Assembly: GCA_003194525.1 (NCBI GenBank)
Contig: NBIV01000065.1
Span: 1 to 64,000 of the forward strand
DNA from: Gracilariopsis chorda
Taxonomy: Eukaryota > Rhodophyta > Florideophyceae > Gracilariales > Gracilariaceae
Length of the DNA: 64,000 nucleotides
Direction: 5' to 3'
Below the pieces are notes generated by a model. The model did not search any database, was not told where the DNA came from, and saw nothing but the letters and a program-made list of their open reading frames with translations. Each line of letters begins with the position of its first letter. Positions within the stretch are counted from its first letter, which is position 1. Made by a program: the position numbers and the translations under genes. Positions 11,115 to 22,182 of this stretch are shown piece by piece.

Positions 11115-11762
11115 CATACCGTTAGAATCTTTAAGCCCGAGACAATCGAGACGAGACGCATCGTACTGTATGCGTAGTAGCCGAAAGTTGTAAGTTGCAA
11201 CCATCTCAATGTGATTCAGGTGAACGTGTATCGATACTGATACGGTTCAAAAGTATCACCAGCGTGCCCCCAGCTTCACTTAAGTTAGCAAACATTTGTT
11301 AAATGCAATACTACAATCAAGTTCAGAGCCATCTTGCCGATCGAACCTCACAAGTTCAGAACTGCCCCGCATTACTAATTTTTCATCTCATATTCTGCAG
11401 GGAAATAAGATACTGAAGTCACTGTCGATTGAGTGCTATGGTTTCTAAGTGCAACTCGTTTGTTGAGTTCTGCACAATAAACAATAATCAATTACAGGCT
11501 TACAATCTTTCCACAAGAAGTTGTGTTCCAGAGCTCATTTGGGCCTATGGTTGAGGTTGGGGCCTCTAATATGGTAAGCGGTTGCACCACTGTAAAACCT
11601 GTGTCACGGTGATGTAGATCACCGTCCCTATGTTTGTGCGAGACTGACAAACACGGAGAGCGCACAAGACGAACCATCTAGCAATACGAACCATCATGCA
11701 ATCACAGCACTGTCAATCACTTTCAATGTATCGTAACCAAAAACACTGGGACACATTTCCCG
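11115..11762. other. Non-coding flank left of Copia-I
   Basis: About 650 bp without a convincing gene. The short minus frame at 11492-11677 has no features. The last bases, tttcccg, resemble the tttccgg that follows the right end of Copia-I, as expected for a worn target duplication. Confidence 0.4.
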
Positions 11763-11919
11763 TGAATGGAGACACGCTGGCCACCAGTTGGGACGTGGTT
11801 TACAGTTCACTCGTCCCGACTGGAGGCACCAAATAAATTACCTCGCTGATCTCCCTGCCTTCACTAGAATGAGGGGAGGGGGCATACAGTGAGAAGCCAC
11901 AGAGCAACACACAGCTACA
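11763..11919 (+). repeat. 5' LTR of Copia-I
   Basis: Begins TGAATGGAGACA and ends ...CAGCTACA. It aligns along its length with 17589-17745, both 157 bp, with scattered substitutions. Confidence 0.85.
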
Positions 11920-11931
11920 TGGTAGCATCGC
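11920..11931 (+). other. Primer-binding site of Copia-I
   Basis: TGGTAGCA follows the LTR directly. The eight bases are complementary to the 3' end ...TGCTACCA typical of eukaryotic initiator tRNA-Met. Copia-II has the same eight bases. Confidence 0.65.
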
Positions 11932-12149
11932 ATGCGGTTATCGATAACACCGTCAATGCCAAAGAGGCGTATCGAAAACAATATCGAAAACGTAAGGAAC
12001 ACAGCAACCGCCGGCGCAAAAGCCGACACTAAATAAACCCTGCTTTAGGCTTCTCTCCATCACAAGGCTTATCTACACAAAAGAGTGAGAAAAGCTAACG
12101 TTCTCCACTCTCTATAGCGCTTGCGCCTTCGGCGCGCCTTGCGCCCGAC

Positions 12150-12560
12150 CACTTTCTCCTGGCTGCGCCGACTGGTGTGGCGCTCCCGAACCATCTCCCG
12201 CCCCCCGGCAGCCAGTGCAAATTCCGTCTTCTCCGCGCCGGACTACTCTCCCGCTTGCGTTCACTGGTGTGGCGCTCCCGAACCATTTCCCCCCCTGGCA
12301 GCCCGTGCACACTCTGCCTTCTCCGTGCCGGACAACCTTCCCCCGCCTGCACCAATTGTTGAGTCGCTGCCAAACCCCCCCCTCCAGCACGTGCAGCCTC
12401 TACTGTCGCTACAGCACACAAGCCTCCTTCCCGCCCGCGTGGCACTGCCCGAAAACCCTAAGCTCGTGCACGCTCCGTTTTCGCCGCGCCGGACAAACCC
12501 CCCCCCTCCCCTTTTCCCCCGCTCGCACCTTTCCTGGTTGTCCGTGCCGAGCCCACAAAA
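12150..12560 (+). repeat. Degenerate ~90-bp tandem repeats in the Copia-I leader
   Basis: Four to five C-rich units of roughly 75-95 bp follow one another. Each carries a version of 'GGTGTGGCGCTCCCGAACC' and/or ends near 'CTCCG(C/T)GCCGGAC'. The first two units (about 12150-12330) are most alike. No coding role is evident, and open frames here are by-products of the low-complexity sequence. Confidence 0.75.
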
Positions 12561-13160
12561 CCCCCCCGTATCCGGTGTTGCGTTAGAGCGTGCGCACTAG
12601 AAGCTTCTTGAAAGCCACCGTGTCGTTGAACAACCCTTGCCCCTGGCTTGTGGTCTGGACCGATCACCTGAAGCTTCTAGTGGCGACACATCGCAGTTAG
12701 AGCACGCTCCGCATAACCGCTTTCACCATTGGACCACGAACACAGACGGTGAACCGGAATTATTATATAAAGACCTGAATAAGGCCTCCGCCACTATTAA
12801 ACCTTGAGGGAAGTTAGCACTTGGCTGAGCTAAGGTTCGCAAGCCGAATACCGGTTGGGAATCGGCTGGGGACTTGAACTTAGCTGCGGATAGCGCACTT
12901 GCCGTATAACTGGCACAGCTGGGGTGAGTGTAGCCGTTCGTAAGGGGACATGGTTTCTCGTCGTTTGGCCCGGACCTTAGTGAAGACAAGGACGTTTCAA
13001 GGAGCAAGATCGCCGCGCAAGTAGCCGTAAGGAATTAGAGGAGGCCAACTGGTGAACACATATCACGTTGTTAGTAACCTCTCCTGGAGATTCCGTAGTT
13101 TGCACACATCCTCGTTCTGGATTGTGCAGAACTTGGACGGGCCGCTGAAATGGCATCTCA

Positions 13161-13221
13161 CCGAGAGAGTCTTACTCGGAGCCAGAGGTCTGACCTTTAG
13201 GGAACCGGAGATAGTATCTCC
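13161..13221 (+). promoter_or_regulatory. Conserved hairpin module in the Copia-I leader
   Basis: Three hairpins follow each other: CCGAG-9nt-CTCGG (13161-13179), AGGT-ctg-ACCT (13086+100, i.e. 13186-13196) and GGAGATA-g-TATCTCC (13207-13221). The same arrangement with different but still paired stem bases occurs in the leaders of Copia-II (21994-22054) and of the fragment at 36839-36876. It lies about 115 bp before the gag start, so a role in packaging, dimerisation or translation of the genomic RNA is an inference. Confidence 0.75.
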
Positions 13222-13335
13222 TGCCAGTGGACCCGGCTACGCAAAAGTAGTAGAAGGATCCCTCAACCGGTAGGGGACCGGTGAAGAATTCTATTTGCCA
13301 GTCTCCGTTAGTCTCGCGTTGAGTGATACTCTGCG

Positions 13336-16300
13336 ATGGACTCTGAAACTTACCAAGAGAATAAACTTATACCCCATCTAAAAGGGGCGCCGATTAATAC
13401 ACTTGGCGCATATACATTAGGGATCTCATGCACTCCCTCCAATCATTATTCTTGCTTTCGGAACCTCGTCAAAATGAAGCATCCGCTGCAGCTCGAAAGA
13501 GATGGGACGACGCCGATGGTAAGGCAAGATCGGCCATCGTCCAAAGCCTTCACACATAGCCGATCGTCGCAGTTTCGGAACTACTCGAAAGAGAACACTG
13601 CTCTGCTTTGGAGGTATGGAATAAACTCGAGTCTACATATAAGAAGGACAACATACAATCCGAATTGAACCTCCGCCAAAAGCTAAGCACCTTGACATTC
13701 AAGGATGGCGACGACGTACAGAGACATTTACTCGAGTTGGAGACAACATACTTAGAACTTGCTAGACTGGGTGACCCACTCACGGAAAAGGAGCGAACTG
13801 TGACTCTGCTCCGTACCTTGCCAGACTCACTAATGGCAATCACATTATTGGTGGACGCAACCAACATGGAATACGATCAAGTCTTTTCGCTTGTGCGATC
13901 CCAAATGGACCGACGTGTTCATCAGGCATCGACATATACCACGAAGGCCACAGAAGCCAAGAAAGATAGCATTCACCCTTACCCCGCTGCGAAGAAGAAT
14001 AAAACCCGACGCAAGCAGCATGCAAAAGGGAACAAGAATGGAGTGATATGTTGGAATTGTGGACGCATAGGCCACATCAGGGCCGAATGTTGGCGCAAGA
14101 AAAATAAAAACAAACAACAGCCCAACAATAAAAACTCCAATAATAATAAACATAACAAAGGCGAAGGACGCAATAACAATCGAGCTTGGGACTCTAACAA
14201 CTTCACCGGCGCCCACAACCAAGTGCTACCAAACGCTAACCGCCACCACAGCGACAGAAACGGGAAGCACTACCGTGGATTCATAGCATTAGCTATTGCC
14301 AGTCTCCACCAGCACAACATAACCCCAACATGGCTGGACTCTGGGGCTAGTCATGTTTTCATCAAGGACAAATCGTTGTTCTGGGAATATAACCAAACAC
14401 CTCCGCCCACAGTAATCACTTGCGAACACCAGTCAGAGATCGTAGGTTGCGGAAAAATAAAGCTACCCTTAGGAACCGTACTCATATTACCGGCCAAACA
14501 TACTCCAACCTTCGACTCTAACTTGGTACCCTTATCTCTCCTGGTGAATTTCGTCGAGGTGCAATACTCAAACGGATTCGTAATTAAAGAACGCACAACG
14601 GGCCAAGTCATACAACACTCCACCTCGAAGAACGGACTCTATCCCCTACCGAGCCCAGTATCAAGACCACAGGTACAAGCTGCAACACATGCACCTGGCA
14701 ACAGAGCCAAGGATTGGCACAAGAAACTCGGACACCCTGGAAGAGAGCAACTCTTGACATGTATTGATTTGTGTCAAAGGGTACCTAAACTCTCTCCAGA
14801 CGAAGTCAAAAACGTCATATGCACTCCGTGCATTGACGCCGGTACCAAGCGTGCTCCACGTCGACATTCACACTCAGTAGTGCAGAGACATTTGGAGTTA
14901 ACGCACACCGACCTCACTGGACCCATAACCCCGACCTCTTTACAAAGTTCGAAGTATATGCAAGTCCTCATTGACGACAACACAAGGGCAAGCTCAATAT
15001 ATTTTCTAAGTAAGAAGAAACAATTCTTCATATCTGTCCGCTGGTACAAGGCTCGCGCAGAAACCAAACTACCTCCCAACCTAATGTACTGCGTTCGCCT
15101 TGACGGGGCGGGTGAGAATAGGTCAGACGATTTCGTCTCATACACGATGGAAAATGGCATAGTACTAGAGTTCACCCCACCGTACGCACACCAATCGAAC
15201 GGTGTAGCAGAGAAAGTCATCCAAGACTTGTGGAAGATGGCAGGAACATTCCTGTTCCCCTCCAAGCTACCGCATGAGCTATGGGAAGAAGCCATTTCAC
15301 ACGCAAACTACTTGAGAAATCGCCTACCAAATCATTGAGCAGGAATGAAGGTTCCTTACACCTTATGGTTCGGACGAAAACCGGACTTCACAAACTTACG
15401 GAAGTTTGGGCAAGATGGCCACGCGTTCATATACAGGCCTGAAACCGTCGCAAATAAGAAGTTCCTACCACGCCCTATTCCTGGACACTTCGTGGGGATG
15501 CAAAGCCCACGGAAACTGTATAGGATATACATCCCATCCATGGGAAAGGTAATAAAGTGCCGCGAGGCAGATTTCAAGGTTACCAAGGAGTCCCTCCCTT
15601 CAATCAAAGACCTTATGGATTTCTCGTCTCTCAGACGATACGAAGCCGAGAAAACTATGGGTGAAGATGATGAAGACCATCTAGACGCTTCTCTTGCTCA
15701 TTGCCTTATCGCACACTCACGCTCCAAAGACCTCCGGGATGATGGCAGAGTCCCCAAGAGCTTTGAACAAGACAGAATGATGCCAGGATGGGCAGAAGCA
15801 TTCGACAAAGAGAACGATGCGTTGGTGGAAAGAGGAACTTGGAAGCTGATTGATAGAGAACCTGGCATGAAACCATTGCCATTCTTATGGAGGTTCTTAG
15901 CAAAATTATTAAGCTCCGACCCTCCGCGTATCCTTCCAAAAGCGCGTTGCGTAGCACGGGGCGACCTGCAACGCCCGTACTTGGATTACGACCCAGACAA
16001 CTTATACGCCCCGGTTGCTCGTCTTGAAACCATTCGTCTTTTGTTGGCAAAGGCCGCAGCTCAGGGCCTGATACTAGAGACTATGGATATTAGCAATGCG
16101 TAACTGTACGGTGATCTAGAAGAGCCTCTAATCATGGAACAACCCCAAAACGCATCTGGATCCTCATTTGTTCCTGGAAATGTATGCTTGCTTCTACCGT
16201 CAATATACGGCGCAAAACAAGCCGGACAAATATGGGGATCTCTCATGCACAATGAGCTATTGTGCTTGGGATTCAAGCAGTCGAGCACCGATAGCCGACT

Positions 16301-17321
16301 ATATATATACAAGTCCAACAGCGGAACCTTAGCCATAGTAGGGGTCGTTGATGACTTACTGACATCTTGTAACTCCCGGTCTCTTCTGGAAGAACTCAAG
16401 ACAGAGATGCAGAACCTCTTTAAGGTTACGGTCCTTGGAGAGGAGAAAAGTTTCGTTGGATTTGACATAAAGAGAGACAAGAACGGAATAAAGGTACAAC
16501 AAAGCAGTTATATTGACAAGATACTGCTGGAAAATGGTCTGGCCAACTCCAACGTTGTTCGAACTCCATTGCCGTCACAATGTCACATCACAGCTCGTCG
16601 AGAGGACGAACGGCGTATTCCATCCGGCGTACATGACCGCTACCGGAAACTGAAAGGACGTTTGATGTACTTAGCCGTCTCATCGAGGCCAGATATCATG
16701 TTTGCCGCTTCAATGCTGGCAAGGCAGGTCCATGATCCATGTATGAGGCATGTTGGGCATGCAAAGAGATTACTGAGATACTTGAAGGGTACAAAGGGTC
16801 TTTGCTTGTTCTTTCCCGCCAATAACACAGCACCAATGGAGGCATACTGTGACTCAGATTGGGCCGGTTGTCGTGAGACTAGAAAGTCTACGACAGGATT
16901 ATTAATAAAGGTAAACGAAGCACCTATTATCTGGACGACCGAGAAACAACCTCTTGTTGCTCTGTCGTCTGAGGAGGCGGACTACATTGCACTGTCGTAT
17001 TGTGGAAAAAAACTAACGTGGTTGCGTAGAATATTCTGGGAACTACGCAACGAATCAGTCCTGGGGGATGAACCTCAAATTCCCCCCATATCCATAGCAA
17101 CGGATAGTTCGACTGCTTTGTCGATCATAAAGAGTCCGAACATCTGGGAAAGGAACAAGCATATTGTTCTAAAACATCACTACATAAAATAGCTGCTGGA
17201 GACCAAGATAATTGACTTGAAGTCAATAAGGACTGATGTGCAAGCTCCCGACATATTTACTAAGCCTATTGTCTTTGAAAAGCACAGGAGACTGACGTTA
17301 CTTTGTGGCTTGAAAAAATAG
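13336..17321 (+). pseudogene. Copia-I gag-pol
   Basis: The gag start is the ATG at 13336, matching the Copia-II start. Shifts scramble the frame until about 13600. From 13608 the frame is clean: a UBN2-type Gag, a zinc knuckle C-x2-C-x4-H-x4-C (C-W-N-C-G-R-I-G-H-I-R-A-E-C, about 14049), protease W-L-D-S-G-A-S-H (14329), integrase zinc site H...H...C-x2-C and catalytic D...D...E (H-T-D-L, L-D-G-A-G-E-N, N-G-V-A-E-K). Stops follow at 15336 (TGA where Copia-II has CGA), 16101 (TAA within A-Y-L-Y-G-D) and 17190 (TAG); the homologous C-terminus ends at 17321. RT carries V-V-D-D instead of Y-V-D-D. RNase H motifs (S-D-W-A-G, D-S-S-T-A) are intact. Confidence 0.92.
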
Positions 17322-17588
17322 TATTGCTACTTGTACGTATTATCTGAATAGGTTGATTTCTAACTAACCTTGCTTCTATACTACCAAGTTTTGTTTTGAA
17401 AGTAGATTCTTATATTTCATGGTGATAAGTATTGGATGCAGTAAGAGTATCATACCTTTTCCTAGACTGCGGATTTTTCCTATAAAGTTTTGCTGTGTAC
17501 AGGTTTTTAATGGTGGTTACTATGCTTCATAATCATAGAGTAGATTAGTCGCAATCTGCGCCAAATGACTTGCTTGCGAGGGACGGTT

Positions 17589-17745
17589 TGAATGGAGACA
17601 AGCTGGCCACCAGTTTGGACGTGGTTTACAGTCCACTTTTCCCGACTGGAGGCACCAAATAAATTACCTCGCTGATCTCCCGGCCTTCATGAAAATGAGG
17701 GGAGGGGGCAGACAGTGAGAAGCCACAAAGCTACATACAGCTAAA
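17589..17745 (+). repeat. 3' LTR of Copia-I
   Basis: 157-bp partner of 11763-11919. It starts TGAATGGAGACA and its last bases are ...CAGCTAAA, so the terminal CA has mutated. It is preceded by the purine run gcgagggacgg. Confidence 0.82.
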
Positions 17746-18016
17746 TTTCCGGTGTTCAATGAGGACTGTTGCGGCTATTACACGCATATCATCCACCACA
17801 AACTGAAATCTGACAAGTGATCAACGATTCCGTTTTGTCGCAGATAGTTGAGCTTTGAAGTAAATGCTGCGCTTTTTTCTGTTCTGAATTTCCGTTGAGA
17901 TTCAATTGCCCCTCGCTCCGTTTTGGCCTTTGGAAGCAATAAGATAGATAGATCACGTGGAGCCCTCCTGTTCAGGTTATTTCATTGTGAGAGATGCACT
18001 TCTCACACTATCCTGG
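17746..18016. other. Short non-coding spacer
   Basis: Contains no visible gene and ends with cctgg, the left target duplication of the solo LTR that follows. Confidence 0.5.
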
Positions 18017-18918
18017 TGTAGTGCAATACCCGCAAGCGGGACAACACACGAAGACGTTCGGAATCTTCCTCTCACGAGGGTAACACAGCGAACGGAGCCT
18101 CTCCGGATGAGTACGACGAAGTCGGGTTGTAAAGCCGAGGCTCACCCTCACGCCAAGCGGGGAGAGTTGAAACGGTAGGATTAGGATCACCACGAATGGG
18201 AAAACAGCCCTTCCAAGGAGTACGAGTCCACGTAAGTGGGGGAAGACGTCACGGGATACCGGCACGAGAGACACGCGTCAGCGGTGACGAGCAACCACAC
18301 AAAGGGGTAGGAACCACGAGAGTGGGGTAAGGGAAATACGGGGGATGCCCGATTGGGGGCGACAGGGGTGTGGGCCAACGGGACCACGGAAAAAGGTACA
18401 AAAGAACCCTATACAGGGGCGAGAACACGGCGGTGGTGAATTAAGTGACAAGTGCCCAAGGCGGTGATACTCCTAGTGACGCAGGGTGGATAGGTCTACC
18501 GTTAGTAACGCGGCTTTACCTCCGAGGAGTGTAGAAGACTCGCGAAAGCGGAAAAGACTTAGAGCCAAGAACCCTGGTTGGGGAAGTTTACTCAGTGTCA
18601 AGGCGAGGTCACCGAGCCACTATATAGTGTAGTATTCTCCCTACTGTAGCGTAGATAAATAATAAATAATAAATATAAGTTAACTAAATGTCCACACCGT
18701 GGTGCCAACCTCCTCTTGACTATCCGTGTCACACGTGGTCCACTGACGCCTTGGGCGGCACACGGCGCATGCACAGGTGTGCACCTGGCGCACAGTGCGG
18801 ATCCGCTGAGGGCTGAGACACCCCCTAATAACGGTAGTAATCATAAACACGCGAAAGCGGCAAAAACATCAAGTCCACAGGGCATCGCTGAGTAATCCTC
18901 CTTGAGGATTGCACTTCA
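18017..18918 (-). repeat. Solo LTR of the chromovirus family (902 bp)
   Basis: On the plus strand it opens TGTAGTGCAA and closes TTGCACTTCA, the mirror of the LTR at 7949-8773, so it lies in minus orientation. Five bases, cctgg, flank it on both sides (18012-18016 and 18919-18923), a perfect target duplication. No internal sequence adjoins it, so it arose by LTR-LTR recombination. It is diverged from the LTR at 7949-8773 but keeps the many mini-palindromes and the a/t-rich stretch at 18655-18680. Confidence 0.92.
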
Positions 18919-18923
18919 CCTGG

Positions 18924-20127
18924 TCAGGTGGTGAGGAGATTTTAGATACAACGGACCATCTCACCATCTTTGGGGATGGTGAAAAAGCGTCCTGTCTTCT
19001 CACCATTCCCGAGGATGGTGGGATGGTTGCTTACAATTCCGTATTGATGCGCGCATCTTAGGATAGTTGTAGTCGAGAACGACGACTAACGTCTTTCTCC
19101 ACTGGTATAAAAGGGAGAGAACAGAGCTCGGCCCTAGTCTCTCGTCTGTTCCCCAACCCATTTTTCTACATCCACTTGTCTATACTGAGCAAAAGTACTA
19201 CAGTTTTCTTGATACTAGCCGTACCTACCGCTGTATCGCTTTTTCCAATAATCGAGTTTTATCGACATTCAGAAACACTGTATGATACATGTAGGTGTAC
19301 GAGGTGGAACAAGTGACCGTGTATCCGTTCATATCCAACATGCTCAATACTAATGTAAGTTAATAGGAGCATCAAGCACAACTTTGAGCCGAAAGTGAAC
19401 CTAACAGAATGATGGATGTTTGACGGTACCCTTTTAACCCCAAACTCCGACTTGTTGTCTGCCATAAGTGTACGCCAACATGCTGAAAAGGCTGAAAGGT
19501 TGTTGGTCTCCGTTAGAGACCCAATCGCCTGTCCATTTCGCTTCCCTCGTTGGCAGAAGGAAGACCGTACACCTTGTGAATGCGGATCGGCTTGTACCCG
19601 CCATCATGCGATCCAATCGCCGACCGAATCAAAAGGTGCAGGAAAGCAATAATCTTCTTCAACAAGACACGCTTCGTTGTCGCGCGATTGAGGCTGACCG
19701 CCTCCGTTAAGTGAGGCACCCACTCTTATCGCCAAACAATTGGTGAAAGCATGCTTAAAGCTTAACCTCGAAAAATGTTCGTGTACCTTTTATGGCCGCG
19801 CGACAGTGTTTCGTCTTCAATGCCACAAGGGCCGAGTCACGTTTCTTGCCCGTGACAAAACATCACGAACCGTATTTCGCAAGTCTGTGCTTGTGGACGA
19901 CTTGTTAAATGTGATTCTGTTTCTTGAAGAGAAAACTGGGCTGTAAAGTGTTGGGTCTTGTAACGAGTAGTGGAAGTTATCGAGGGTATATAAAAGCCAC
20001 CGGATGCATGCCTCAAGGTAGAAACGCATTCCGCTAGGCAGCTCTCTCAATGTACGTCTGACGGGTCATTAGCATTTCTTGCCTTCCGCTCTTCTCCGCA
20101 ACACACGGTTGAAACATTCCGGTCAAC
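18924..20127. other. Non-coding region upstream of the GH6 pseudogene
   Basis: No gene recognised. It holds paired CACCAT...ATGGTG words (18955-19025), a TATA-like tataaaag at about 19106 followed by a pyrimidine-rich stretch, and at about 19495-19610 a minus copy of a dispersed repeat also seen near 55860, 60660 and 62500. A second TATA-like box (tatataaaag) at about 19989 lies 130 bp before the GH6 start and may be its former promoter. Confidence 0.5.
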
Positions 20128-21200
20128 ATGTTCACGTTGGCTCTTTTGGTTGTCCGTCTTTCATTGGTACCATGCGTTTGCAACCCATTCAAAGGGCATC
20201 CTTTCCACGTCAACCCCGGGTACAGTGAACAGATACGACGAACAACATCCACTTCGAAACCATCCGATCAAAGGCTTCTTAAACCATTTCTAAACGTATG
20301 AACAGCAGTATGCATAGACAAACTCTTTCGTACAGATCCATCCAACACGTCCGACGTCGGCACTGTAATGGGAACACTCACAAACGCGGCATCACAATCT
20401 CCAATTCCGATTGTGACATTTGTGGTGTACAATGCCCCCAATCGGGATTGCTCTACAGAAACGTCCGTGGGAGAGATATGCTGTCTTAAACGGTAGGATG
20501 GCAGTTGTGACTTTAAATCTCCTTCTTGTAATGGTGGCTATTCAGAGTATCGTATGGCGTATATAGATGTGCTTGCAGTGATGGTTGGGGAGTTTTGTGA
20601 TCGAGTTCCAATAGCGTTTGTAATCGAACCAGATTTGATTCTGAACCTGATTACTAATCTGGATAATGATAGATGTGGAGTGAATGATCAGTTACCACAA
20701 CGGCATTCCATGCGCAGTGAATGCCATCTCGCCAGCATGTGCTTCGGACAGTATCTGCGTTGACGGTTGGCTCGGATGAGAAAGCAAAGCAGAGGGATAC
20801 TTATCGGAAATCAAAGTGATGAACATTGCGCATTTGATAAAGGGATTGCGGTAAACGTGGCCAACTACCAACCACTCACTCGGTATTCGATGCGAGACCA
20901 TCGGCATGTGTGATGGCGGTAACAGTACCAACAGTACCGACCTGTGCTGCAAAAAGCACCCCTGTGAGCTATCATCAGGGTTTAATGCAGGGTTCACCGA
21001 ACTGAACATGAAGACGAGGGAGGCAGTACAAGGATTTTAACCGCACTTCATCATCGACACATTTAGAAATAGAGTGGAAAATGCAAGACAAGCGTGTGCG
21101 AATTGGTGCAATATACGCGGAGCTGGCATTGGAACATTTCCCACTACGGACACGGACAATGAATTGATAGACGCCGACGTATGGATTAAACCACCTGGAG

Positions 21201-21411
21201 TGTGAGGACACGCAATTTGTACGGCTGCACTATCGGCTGTTGTAATTCAGTGTCAGTTGCATTTGTAATCTTGTCCAACTCTCTTGATTACAAATGCAGA
21301 CCTCTCCTAATTACGTACATTTTAATTAGAATTGTAGGACTATAAAGAGCGGCCGGCGGCGCTGACCTGAGCACCACCGGCCGGAGGAAACACCCTCCAC
21401 AACCTTTCACA
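21201..21411 (+). repeat. 5' LTR of Copia-II
   Basis: TGTGAGGACACG...CCTTTCACA, 211 bp. It contains an internal inverted repeat (gcatttgtaatc / gattacaaatgc, about 21259-21306), a TATA-like actataaag at 21340 and a palindromic ccggccgg context near the 3' end. Confidence 0.95.
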
Positions 21412-21423
21412 TGGTAGCACTCG
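21412..21423 (+). other. Primer-binding site of Copia-II
   Basis: TGGTAGCA directly after the LTR, complementary to the usual initiator tRNA-Met 3' end, as in Copia-I. Confidence 0.65.
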
Positions 21424-21993
21424 CTCAACCCTCCCCGCCGCCTCTCCCCTCGACAACCGCTGACCAACCTTCAACCGGCGCTCCGCAACGCTCTGTACCG
21501 AACCATTCCTTGGACCCACGGAAGCATCAACATACAACCTTTCTCTTCTCGCTGATAAAGGGCTTTTTTTCATCTTGTATCTTTGTGTTATTTGTTTTTC
21601 TTCTTTTTTTCATCTCTTTTCGTCGAACGGATAAAGGCGTGGTAGCTTGCAAGCTGAGCACCGGTACGGGAATCGATTGGGCACTTGAAGTAATCTGCTA
21701 GATTTGACATTCCTTCCGGATAACCGGCTCTGCTGGGGTAGGCTCTGTCTGCTAGTGGTGACACGGTGTGTCGTCGTTTGGCCCAAGCTACCGCATACGC
21801 CGGTGGAGTTTTGTACTATCTCCTTCAACCTATCGCTCCGCAGAACGCCGCGCAGCATTCCTGCAAGAGGCCAGAAGGGGTCAACTGGTGAAAACTTATC
21901 TTCAGTTAGTAACCTCCCTTGGAAGCTTCGTAAGGATTCAAGGCACTTTGCTTCTTTTCGCGAGAAGCTTAGCAGGCAGATCAAAGCGACTCA

Positions 21994-22054
21994 CCGGGAG
22001 AGTGTGACCCGGTTCCAGGGGTTGAACCCTTAGGGTAGCGGAGGTAGTTTCTCC
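21994..22054 (+). promoter_or_regulatory. Conserved hairpin module in the Copia-II leader
   Basis: CCGGG-9nt-CCCGG (21994-22012), GGGTT-g-AACCC (22019-22029) and GGAG-7nt-CTCC (22040-22054). The stems differ in sequence from Copia-I but keep pairing, and the 9-nt loop of the first hairpin is conserved (agagtgtga versus agagtctta). Confidence 0.75.
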
Positions 22055-22182
22055 TGTCAGTGCGCCCGCTCGAAGGAAGACTAATAAAAGGTACCTCGCT
22101 AGCCAGAGGTCAAGCAGACTAACAAAAGGTACCTCGATAACCAGAGGTCAATTCACTCTTTCTCTACTCACAAGGCATCAAC

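Larger units (their letters stand above)
11763..17745 (+). mobile_element. Copia-I: full-length but mutated Ty1/Copia element
   Basis: The element is bounded by 157-bp direct repeats with TG starts (11763-11919 and 17589-17745). A primer-binding site follows the left LTR and a purine stretch (gcgaggga) precedes the right one. A long 5' leader (11920-13335) is followed by a single gag-pol region in Copia order: Gag, zinc knuckle, protease, integrase, RT, RNase H. The two LTRs differ at many positions and the coding region has several stops and shifts, so the insertion is old. Flanks tttcccg and tttccgg look like a target duplication altered by an indel. It lies in the same orientation as Copia-II, 3.5 kb away, but the LTRs are unrelated in sequence. 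Confidence 0.9.

Noticed and set aside
12121-12600. Overlapping C-rich frames in the Copia-I leader
   Set aside because: All come from the ~90-bp C-rich tandem repeats; gag starts at 13336.
1574-15338. TGA in three pol frames as sign of a variant genetic code
   Set aside because: Host genes use TGA as stop, and two of the TGAs are single changes from expected TGG and CGA; decay explains them.
18955-19025. Repeated CACCAT/ATGGTG words as a CRISPR-like array
   Set aside because: Only two inverted pairs with no constant spacer length; simple palindromes in a eukaryotic genome.
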